Virus record (IMG/VR): IMGVR_UViG_3300021368_000930
Span: 1-34,780 of that record
Direction: 5' to 3' (one strand)
Length of the DNA: 34,780 bases
DNA from: a virus
Positions 27,223 through 34,780 of the stretch are shown here, in pieces; the first letter of the stretch is position 1; the number at the start of each line of letters is the position of its first letter. The notes below the pieces were generated by a model. It was not told the DNA's origin, did no database searches, and was given only the letters and a program-made list of their open reading frames with translations. A program made the position numbers and the translations under genes.

Positions 27223-30200
27223 ATGCAAAAGAACATCAACATTTCCGATAGAGTTGCGTACCAAGTACCCGACTTTATCAGGGAAGAAGACCAGCAGTTT
27301 GTAAATTTCCTCTTCGAGTTTTATAAGTCTCAAGAGAAGACAGGAAAGCCTTACGATATTCTGAATAATATCAATCATTATTTGGATGTCGATACTTACG
27401 ATGCTAAAACGCTATCAGCAGAAACAACTCTGCTGAAGAATATCGGATTTGTTGAAGATCTAATCGAAGTTGAGTCGATTGATGGTTTCATTGAAAAAGA
27501 TGGATCTGTCTTAATTGACAATGAAGTAATTTACTATGAATCGCTGACTCGTGGTCCTGATGCGATTCTAACTCCTGGTATTTCTTTGAATGAGTTCCGC
27601 AAAAAGGAACAATTCCTAGAATCGCCATATCCTTTGTTTGATGGGACACAAAACACGTTTGCCTTGAAGTTCTTGGGTGAACCTGTTGCTCCTGTTTCAG
27701 CATATCACTTGATTGTTAAGGTATATGATCAAATTCTTGTACCTATTCAAGATTATGTTGTAGAAGGCGACGATATTCGTTTTACAACTGCTCCTAGAGC
27801 AGTTCTGGGTACAGATAACCCTGCATCTACCAGTATTATCTACATGGTGGGTTTTGCGGGTACTCCTATTGTAACCATGGACGCACTTGCGCCCGAAACT
27901 GGCGCAAAAACCTATAAGTTGCGCTATCAGACTGGTCAATACACTCCAGTTAGCGCGGTTGGACTTATTGTTAACCGTAATAACGCTCTTCAGCGCCCTT
28001 ATGAGGATTATGTCCTCTATCAAACCAAAGATGATGGTTCTTACATTGAATTTAGAACTACAGAACTGAGCAGTAGCGAATTTTTAGACATTCGTTCCGT
28101 AGAATACAACTCTCCTGCTATTGGAACAGGCGCACATGCCGTATCTAGTGTAGATGATGATGGTAATCTCATTGACCTGATTGTTAGAGATGGTGGTGCT
28201 GGTTATCGTCTAGACTTTGCACCTAAGGTTACTATTACACCTTCTGACTTGGGTGGTGTTGGTGCAACCGCAAGAACATTGGTTGGTGGTGTTAAAAATA
28301 TTCAACTTATTGATGGTGGTCAGGGTTACACTTCATACAACCCACCACTAATCGAAATCATTGCTCCTACCAACTCAAATGGTACTCAAGCAACCGCAGA
28401 ACTGACGGTTAATGATACTACTGGTGAAGTTGAGAGTGTTACCATCACCAATTCTGGTTCTGGTTACGATTTCATCCCTGCGGTAGTCTTTAAGAACCCT
28501 GGTGGTGCAGAAATTACTAATCCTCAGATTGATAGTGAGGGTCGTCTGGTTACTGACTCGATTACAGTCGTACCAGCAAGAAATGGATTCGGATACAAGA
28601 ACCCTCCTGAGGTTTACATTGATCCTGCACCTGAAGGTGGTATCAATGCTGCTGCTCTGGCAATCCTGACACCTGAAGGTCAGGTTTCTGGTGTTACCAT
28701 CACTAATAGAGGTCGTGGATATGTCACACCACCTAGAGCACGTATCATTCAACCCATTGGTGCACAAGTTCTTGGTGTAACTGTCGCTTCTGGATCTGTT
28801 ACTGATATTGAACTGCTAACTGGTGGTAGAGGTTACACTGATGCACCTTCTGTCTACATTGTGGATGATAGAAAGGATGCTGCTGGTGTTCCTATCGGTG
28901 GTACTGGCGCAACTGCTGTTGCAACCATCTTTAACGGCGCAATTACTGATATTAGCATCACGAACTTTGGTTCTGGTTATGATGTCAACAATCCTCCTAG
29001 AATTTTCATTGCTGAACCCTCTGCAGCACGTTCTTCTGTAGATGTTGGTTTTGATGAGGTCACTGGTTTCGATATTACCACTCCTGGTAGAGATTACAAA
29101 CCTTCTGCCCTGGTTGGGTGTGTCCGTGGTGTATCTGGCACTGTAGACTACGATAACTTTGGTAATCAGATATTTGCTACTGAAGATCAACTCCGTCTCA
29201 GCAATCATGGTGCTGGATCGAAGATTGTTTCTCTCGATACGCTGTTTATCCGTCAACTGTTTGAAAAACTCCGTCGTCAATACCTACCGACGATTACAGT
29301 TGACTATACAAAGGTAAATCCGATCCAGGTCATTAAAAAGATCCGTGATTTCTACCTTTCTAAGGGTACAAAGACTGCAACCCAGTTTTTGTTCAAAATT
29401 CTCTTTGGTGAAGAGATTGATGTCTACTATCCTAAGGATGAAGTCATTTCTCCTTCTGCTGCAACCTGGGTAGTTGATACAATCCTTCGTGCAACTCTTA
29501 TTGAGGGTGATCCTCGTAATTTGATTGATGGTCAGCTCCAACAGTTTGCTGATGAAGTCGATTCTACTGTTGGCAACGCATCTGCACTGATTGAGAACGT
29601 TATTTCAATCATCGAAGGTACAGACACCATTTACGAACTGTCAATCTCTGAAGAAACCCTTCAGGGTCAGTTTGTTATCCCTTATAAGACAAAACTGGTC
29701 GAATTCCTGTCTCAGACCGATCAGATCATCACGGTTGACTCTACAATCGGATGGCCCGAGAGAAACGGTACAATTCGCATCAATGATGAAGAAGTTGTTC
29801 AATATAAGGAACGTTCACTCAACCAGTTCATCGAATGTACTCGTTCTAAGAACGGAATCGTAGAAGATTGGGATCCTGGCACATTAGTCTACTCTGACAT
29901 CTACATTTACGTTAATAGAGGTCTTCCGACCGAATGTAAACTCAGAGTTCTTGGTATTGCTGAAGCAGGAAGCACAGTTCTTGATGATACTGGTTCTTAC
30001 TACCTTGAAGGCGACAAACTGACTGTTGCTGCTCTTGGTTCTACAGATACCGACGAAAGACTGTCTTCTTGGCTCTATAACGTCAAAAAACTAATTCAAG
30101 TTACATCTGCAACCCCTGGTGGTCAAAATAACCAGACTGCAACCATTGTAACTGCTAATCCTCATGGTTTGCTGGTTGAAGACCTTGTTACGGTCTATGG

Positions 30201-33200
30201 TGCAAACCCAACTGTGTATAATGGCACATTTGAGGTAACAGCACGTCTAGATGAGTTTACCTTCTCATATCAAATGCTTGCCCCGACGGATATTGTTCCT
30301 CAGGGTAATATTCTGCTGTCTGTTGACCTAAACAGAGGTAAATCTGATATTGCATCAATCAATACTGCAATTACTCCATACACCTCAAACATTCAGAACT
30401 CGTTCTTCAATTCTGAGTATGTTTACGTTGCAGCAACAGGTTTGCCGAACTATAAGGTCGGTCCTTTCACTGGCACTGCACTTATCCCTGGTAACCAGCG
30501 TAAACTGCTCCGTTTCCCTAGAACTGTAACTACCGTATCTAAACGTGAGACTATTGCACCTAATAGTGCTATTGGTTCATGGGTAAACGGTGTTTCTATT
30601 TGGTCTTACAAGTCTAGTGATTTTGTACGCTTTGGTCCGATCACTTCTGTTGATATTAACAATGGTGGTCAAGGATATGACGCTGGTAGTAAACCAAATA
30701 TCATAATCAGTGGTGGTGGCGGTACTGGAGCATCGGCAGAGGTTACTGTTAACGGTTCTCTGTTCTCTATTGAGGTTACTAACGGTGGTAGTGGATACCT
30801 CACACAACCTTTGGTTTCTGTTGTTGGTGGTGGCGGTATCGGTGCTACAGCACAAGCAGTTATCACTGGAGGTGTTGTAAGTAGAGTTCTTGTAGAACAA
30901 CCTGGTACTGGGTATACATCTCAACCTCTAATCTCTATTACTGGTGGCGGTGGATCTGGTGCTGAGGCAACTGCAAGTGTCCGTGGTCCTATTCAATCTG
31001 CAACACTGACATCAGGTGGTAGTGGTTATACTTCACTTCCTACTGTTACTGTCAACTCTGGTACTGGTGCTCTTGCACAACCGATTGTTATTAACGGTCG
31101 TATCGTTTCTATCGCTATTATCAACTCTGGTGAGGGTTATACCACTGCACCTAACGTTGTAATCAATGGTGATGGTTTCGGTGCTGTTGCTAAAGCAGTT
31201 ATCGGTACTATCGGTGAAGATAAAGGTAGAGTTATCAGCATTCAACTCCAAAACAGAGGTATTAACTATACCCAAGGTCTGACTACAATCAGACTGGAAT
31301 CTGTTGGTGAATTTGCAGAATTTACACCTAATGTCTTCCAGTGGACTAAAAACCTTCAGTATGAGTTGGAATCCAAATATGACTTCGCTAGAGGTTATGT
31401 TTTCACAGGATATAACAACCAATTCGGTGGTGAGTATGCTCACCTGGTTGATCCTAAAGAACTCCGCTATGTGGTTGGTGATAACGTATTCCTTGATCCA
31501 CAAACTACAACATTCCAAGAACTTGCTTCTAATAACGAGCACTCTCCGATTATTGGTTGGGCATATGATGGTAACCCGATTTATGGTCCATATGGTTACA
31601 TCGATCCTACCGATCAGAACAGTGGTCTTAGAAGACTCCGTACATCCTATCGTTTGAAGTCTAATCTTGTATTTGAGGTAGATTCCAATCCAAATCCGAC
31701 TCGTGGTGATGGTCCGCCGTTGGCAACCTATCCTGCAGGTTCATTTACTGATGACTATGAATATGCATTCCAGTTAGGTGATCTGGACCCATATAACGGT
31801 CGTTTCTGTAAAACACCTGAGTATCCCGACGGTACTTATGCATACTTCATCACTATTGATGAATCTGATGCAGGTCAAGCATTATTCCCATATATCATCG
31901 GTCCTCAGTTCTACTCACAACCAGACGAGTGGAATATGAGTCAGGATGCGACTCAGGACAATATTCCTACAGATGTTGTTCGTTATCGCGATCCTTTCAC
32001 TGATGTTGATATTGATGTTGATCGTCAACCCAATAAAGAGCCAGATACCCTCACAACTGAACTTGAAGGTTATCCTTTGATCCTTGAGATTCAGGATACC
32101 AATAATGACGGTCTTATTGATTCTAACGAACAGTTGGAGTCTATTCCTCTGTCTGAAGAAAATACTCTACAAATTTACGATTATTTCCCAACTGTATCTG
32201 CAGAATCGAGAGTTGACATCGAAGTTGAGACAACTACTAAATTTGAGTCTGCTCAGATCGATGGATTCGTTGTTGAGAATCCTGGTGTGTCTTATCAGGT
32301 AGAAGACGTTATTTTCTTCGATAATGAAGGCACAGGTGGTTTCGGTGCATCTGCTGAAGTCTCATCTGTTGCAGGTAAGACTATTTCTGCATATAGCAAG
32401 GTTATTGAAGAAGATGTTGTATACGGTAAGATTACAACTACAGAGAACCATGATCTTCGTGTTGCTGACGAAGTAATCGTTCAGTCTTCTGTTATTTCCG
32501 ATAATACCAACAAAACTTTCTATACTAAGGTTGTTTCTGGTATTGAAGATATTGTTATCAGTCAACAGGGTGTTGGTTACAATAATCTGATTCCCCCGAC
32601 ATATGAACTGATTACAAGTAGTGGTCAGGACGCTGCTATTAATATTAACGTCATCCAAACTGGTCAAGTTAGTGGCATTGACATCATTAACTCTGGTAAC
32701 TCTTATGACCCAGAGAATCCTCCACAAATTCGTGTAAGTCACCCTCAGATCTTTAAGAAGACTCGTTACTTCTTCGATGAATATGGCGAGACAACTACTT
32801 CTGCAAATGGTACAGTAATTGTTAATCATACTCTACAGAGTGATGATCGCTATACCTATGCTTGTGGTCAAGTAACCAAACCTGATGGTAACAGTGCTGC
32901 CTGGATTGGTAAGTTTGATGATCTCGGTGCTTTGATTTGGGATCGTACTCTAGAGACAATTAGTGGTAACACTAAGACTGCTCGTTTCAATCAGATGTAT
33001 CTGGATGAACGTGCTGAGAATGACATCATCTATGTTGTTGGTGAAACTGAATATGATAATGTCAGTGGAAACTATGCACCTGACATTCTGTTTGTTAAGT
33101 ATGAGTCTGGATTCGACAATGCTAACAATGCTGAAGGTCAGGTAAGATACCAGAAGGAAATTGCTGGTGTATCTGGCACAACTCGTCGTGACTTTGCCAT

Positions 33201-34780
33201 GGGTGTTACCCTTGGTGAGGAAGAACGTGTGTATATCTGTGGTTATACAGATACCAACTCACCAGACCCAGATGATATGTGGGTCATCCAGTTTAATGAA
33301 GATGGTGAGATGAGAGAGAAGCGTAAGTTCTCCTCTGAGTCTGATGATGAGCAAATGCATCAGATTCGCTATATTGGCAACAACTCTTATCAGTTTGTTG
33401 GTCTGAACATGACCGACTACTACATGATTATGGGTGAGTTCTACTTTGATGGTAACAACCTTGAACTCAGATATGTTAAGAATATCAACCCTGCTGGTGG
33501 TAGACCTCAAAGACCTCGTTTCATCATTGATGAATATGATGATCTGTATTGCGTCTTTGACCTCTATAACAATGCTATTCAGAAGAACTCTTCTATTGGT
33601 CTGTTCAAACTTCCTAGAACTCAGATCAATGCTAACGAACCCACTTATGAGTTCTATAAAGTTCTATCCCCCAGTCAAGATTTCGTTTCTATCAACCATG
33701 CCGACATCACTATCGATGTCTTCGGTAATCTGACTCTTGTTTCTGACGTTAAGTACACAGAGAACGATAGAAAGATTGCTATTCATTATATCAAGTTTGA
33801 TGGCACAATTCTCAAGCAATCTACAGTTGAATCGGTAGATACCGTTGGTCTGTCTCCACAGTCCCATATTGTTGATAACTCAGGTGATGTTGTTGCCTTT
33901 GCCAACAAGCAAGTCTCCGATCAAGTATCCTCTTATCGTTATAACGGTAGTGATGGTGCTGGTGGATTTATTGCATCTATCAATAATATTACTGGCACAA
34001 CTGCAACTCGTGGTGCTGGTGTTCAGGCAGTAGGCACAATTTCTGGTGCTGTACAAGCAAGAGCAACAAATATTGGTAACATCAACGTTTCTACTGGTGC
34101 TGCTCTTGCCCGTGGTGGTCTCATTGATACTATCGGCAGTCAATCTGGTGCTGATGTTCAACGTGCTGGTACTGTAGCAACCGTTAGTAATTTCTCTGCT
34201 GCAGAAGCAAGACGTGGTGGTGCTGTTAACGATGTAACTAATATTTCCGCTGCTGATCCTAAGCGTGGTGGTGTTATTGCAACTGTAGACACAATTAGTG
34301 CTGCTGACTCAAGACGTGGTGGTCGTGTTACCTTGGTTGCTAACCCTAGTGCTGCTAATGCACTGCGTGGTGGTAACATCCTCAGCACACAGAATGTAAG
34401 TGGTGCAGATCCAAGCAGAACACAAGGAACATATCCCAACGTTACCACCTCATCTAGTGGCAACGGTACTGGTGCAACATTTGACATTGTTGTCAACAAC
34501 GCTGGTGCTGCATCTGTAACTGTAACTGGTGGTGGTATCTCGTATGCTATCGGTGAGACAATTACTGTTGCTGACTCTCAACTTGGTGGTGGCGGTGCTC
34601 CTGCTCTGACATTTGACGTTGCATCTACTGGTGGATTCTCTTACACTGCAGTTGCCCCTTCTGGAGGTAGTGCAAATGGTAATGGTGCTACCTTTGATGT
34701 TGGTGTATCTAACACTGGTGATGTTTCTGTCAGTGTCAATGCTGGCGGTATTGGTTATCTCACGACTGAAACTCTTACAA
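27223..34780 (+). CDS. Giant structural protein with GxGY, YHYH, beta-propeller-like and 17-aa repeat regions (3' end outside window)
   Basis: ATG 27223, 8 bases after gp6, opens a frame that is still open at the right edge after 2519 codons. The N-terminus (RVAYQVPDFIREEDQQFVNF) is a baseplate/tail attachment type. Residues about 320-650 and 1145-1360 are GxGYxxxPxVxI-type beta units. Residues 1440-1459 (HSPIIGWAYDGNPIYGPYGY) are a YHYH-domain motif. Residues about 1870-2240 have repeated strands (YVVGETEY, VYICGYTDT, FVGLNMTDYY) that suggest a beta-propeller. Residues 2257-2392 are a 17-residue repeat array, then more GxGY units. It is likely a very long tail or baseplate fibre built at the late stage. 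Three long reverse-strand open frames inside it are shadows caused by codon bias. Confidence 0.85.
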   Translation, partial: MQKNINISDRVAYQVPDFIREEDQQFVNFLFEFYKSQEKTGKPYDILNNINHYLDVDTYDAKTLSAETTLLKNIGFVEDLIEVESIDGFIEKDGSVLIDNEVIYYESLTRGPDAILTPGISLNEFRKKEQFLESPYPLFDGTQNTFALKFLGEPVAPVSAYHLIVKVYDQILVPIQDYVVEGDDIRFTTAPRAVLGTDNPASTSIIYMVGFAGTPIVTMDALAPETGAKTYKLRYQTGQYTPVSAVGLIVNRNNALQRPYEDYVLYQTKDDGSYIEFRTTELSSSEFLDIRSVEYNSPAIGTGAHAVSSVDDDGNLIDLIVRDGGAGYRLDFAPKVTITPSDLGGVGATARTLVGGVKNIQLIDGGQGYTSYNPPLIEIIAPTNSNGTQATAELTVNDTTGEVESVTITNSGSGYDFIPAVVFKNPGGAEITNPQIDSEGRLVTDSITVVPARNGFGYKNPPEVYIDPAPEGGINAAALAILTPEGQVSGVTITNRGRGYVTPPRARIIQPIGAQVLGVTVASGSVTDIELLTGGRGYTDAPSVYIVDDRKDAAGVPIGGTGATAVATIFNGAITDISITNFGSGYDVNNPPRIFIAEPSAARSSVDVGFDEVTGFDITTPGRDYKPSALVGCVRGVSGTVDYDNFGNQIFATEDQLRLSNHGAGSKIVSLDTLFIRQLFEKLRRQYLPTITVDYTKVNPIQVIKKIRDFYLSKGTKTATQFLFKILFGEEIDVYYPKDEVISPSAATWVVDTILRATLIEGDPRNLIDGQLQQFADEVDSTVGNASALIENVISIIEGTDTIYELSISEETLQGQFVIPYKTKLVEFLSQTDQIITVDSTIGWPERNGTIRINDEEVVQYKERSLNQFIECTRSKNGIVEDWDPGTLVYSDIYIYVNRGLPTECKLRVLGIAEAGSTVLDDTGSYYLEGDKLTVAALGSTDTDERLSSWLYNVKKLIQVTSATPGGQNNQTATIVTANPHGLLVEDLVTVYGANPTVYNGTFEVTARLDEFTFSYQMLAPTDIVPQGNILLSVDLNRGKSDIASINTAITPYTSNIQNSFFNSEYVYVAATGLPNYKVGPFTGTALIPGNQRKLLRFPRTVTTVSKRETIAPNSAIGSWVNGVSIWSYKSSDFVRFGPITSVDINNGGQGYDAGSKPNIIISGGGGTGASAEVTVNGSLFSIEVTNGGSGYLTQPLVSVVGGGGIGATAQAVITGGVVSRVLVEQPGTGYTSQPLISITGGGGSGAEATASVRGPIQSATLTSGGSGYTSLPTVTVNSGTGALAQPIVINGRIVSIAIINSGEGYTTAPNVVINGDGFGAVAKAVIGTIGEDKGRVISIQLQNRGINYTQGLTTIRLESVGEFAEFTPNVFQWTKNLQYELESKYDFARGYVFTGYNNQFGGEYAHLVDPKELRYVVGDNVFLDPQTTTFQELASNNEHSPIIGWAYDGNPIYGPYGYIDPTDQNSGLRRLRTSYRLKSNLVFEVDSNPNPTRGDGPPLATYPAGSFTDDYEYAFQLGDLDPYNGRFCKTPEYPDGTYAYFITIDESDAGQALFPYIIGPQFYSQPDEWNMSQDATQDNIPTDVVRYRDPFTDVDIDVDRQPNKEPDTLTTELEGYPLILEIQDTNNDGLIDSNEQLESIPLSEENTLQIYDYFPTVSAESRVDIEVETTTKFESAQIDGFVVENPGVSYQVEDVIFFDNEGTGGFGASAEVSSVAGKTISAYSKVIEEDVVYGKITTTENHDLRVADEVIVQSSVISDNTNKTFYTKVVSGIEDIVISQQGVGYNNLIPPTYELITSSGQDAAININVIQTGQVSGIDIINSGNSYDPENPPQIRVSHPQIFKKTRYFFDEYGETTTSANGTVIVNHTLQSDDRYTYACGQVTKPDGNSAAWIGKFDDLGALIWDRTLETISGNTKTARFNQMYLDERAENDIIYVVGETEYDNVSGNYAPDILFVKYESGFDNANNAEGQVRYQKEIAGVSGTTRRDFAMGVTLGEEERVYICGYTDTNSPDPDDMWVIQFNEDGEMREKRKFSSESDDEQMHQIRYIGNNSYQFVGLNMTDYYMIMGEFYFDGNNLELRYVKNINPAGGRPQRPRFIIDEYDDLYCVFDLYNNAIQKNSSIGLFKLPRTQINANEPTYEFYKVLSPSQDFVSINHADITIDVFGNLTLVSDVKYTENDRKIAIHYIKFDGTILKQSTVESVDTVGLSPQSHIVDNSGDVVAFANKQVSDQVSSYRYNGSDGAGGFIASINNITGTTATRGAGVQAVGTISGAVQARATNIGNINVSTGAALARGGLIDTIGSQSGADVQRAGTVATVSNFSAAEARRGGAVNDVTNISAADPKRGGVIATVDTISAADSRRGGRVTLVANPSAANALRGGNILSTQNVSGADPSRTQGTYPNVTTSSSGNGTGATFDIVVNNAGAASVTVTGGGISYAIGETITVADSQLGGGGAPALTFDVASTGGFSYTAVAPSGGSANGNGATFDVGVSNTGDVSVSVNAGGIGYLTTETLT
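28195..29100 (+). repeat. GxGY beta-unit repeats, first block
   Basis: The units GGAGYRLDFAPKVTI, GGQGYTSYNPPLIEI, SGSGYDFIPAVVF, NGFGYKNPPEVYI, RGRGYVTPPRARI, GGRGYTDAPSVYI, FGSGYDVNNPPRIFI and PGRDYKPSALV follow one another at about 32-45 residues. Each is 'GxGYxxxPxVxI' after an 'I/VxN/D' strand, in keeping with a beta solenoid. Related blocks are at 30655-31290 and 32265-32730. Confidence 0.75.
33991..34398 (+). repeat. Array of about eight 17-residue repeats
   Basis: Units of about 51 bases begin at 33991, 34042 (48), 34090 (54), 34144, 34195, 34246, 34297 and 34348, with a further partial unit from 34399. The consensus is S-A-A-D-x-x-R-G-G-x-V-x-T-V-x-x-I, for example SAADPKRGGVIATVDTI. 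It is a protein repeat: DNA copies differ at many codon positions. Confidence 0.8.

Noticed and set aside
31033-31542. Long reverse-strand frames inside the giant gene (also 28375-28767, 28816-29280, 32362-32829)
   Set aside because: They mirror a well-supported forward gene with repeats; Thr/Asn/Ser/Arg-rich products are typical antisense images of GGT/GTT/ACT codons.
33991-34398. CRISPR array or DNA tandem repeat
   Set aside because: Periodicity is at the protein level with many base differences, all inside an open frame; there are no spacers.
1-34780. tRNA genes, integrase, attachment sites, insertion sequences, photosynthesis genes
   Set aside because: I looked for cloverleaf patterns, conserved recombinase motifs and psbA/psbD-like products and saw none; a tRNA scan was not possible by hand, so absence of tRNAs is not proven.

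Overview
The window reads as part of the genome of a marine T4-like cyanomyovirus (contractile-tailed phage of Synechococcus or Prochlorococcus type). The anchors are a T4-type baseplate block (gp25 and gp6 orthologues, a PAAR-like spike tip, an NlpC/P60 protein and a giant structural protein), a flavin-dependent tryptophan-type halogenase of the kind found in cyanophages, many 2-oxoglutarate/Fe(II) oxygenases, and a long run of very small genes of the type that fills such genomes. Every supported gene is on the + strand. Most neighbours overlap by 4 bases (ATGA) or by TAATG, so the window is a series of tight operons. I saw no tRNA, rRNA, CRISPR array, insertion sequence or photosynthesis gene. 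Family names come from recognising motifs by eye; no database search was run.

Layout. 1-1059: end of a glycine-rich tail-fibre or adhesin gene and an unknown gene. 1077-8255: an enzyme island with a halogenase, two DUF6065-like paralogues, a JmjC/cupin-type oxygenase and five 2OG oxygenases. 8252-9094: small unknown genes, closed by a hairpin terminator whose loop and 3' arm overlap the next promoter. 9167-11475: an SF2 DEAH helicase, a tail-lysozyme-like protein and another 2OG oxygenase. 11526-18889: about 30 small genes, four or five of them tiny membrane proteins, cut into short operons by sigma70-like promoters with A/C-rich leaders; one further 2OG oxygenase lies here at 16260. A cluster of DnaA-box-like sequences sits at 17963-18016. 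19130-34780: the late structural block, with NlpC/P60, an AbrB-like regulator, a large structural reading frame split by one in-frame amber codon, PAAR, three small genes, gp25, gp6, and a structural protein of more than 2500 residues that runs off the right edge.

How it fits together. The right half builds the baseplate and tail tip, probably late in infection, since T4-late-like TAAATA boxes precede several of its genes. The left half holds tail-fibre material beside the oxygenase/halogenase island, which suggests (inference only) that these enzymes modify phage or host proteins or metabolites. The small genes in the middle look like early host-takeover genes, each group with its own host-type promoter. 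The points most worth a second look are the amber codon at 21152 inside an otherwise open frame of 1194 codons, the DnaA-box-like cluster, the repeated GTGTGCCAGT element in the gaps, and the set of oxygenases with H-x-H where H-x-D/E is usual.
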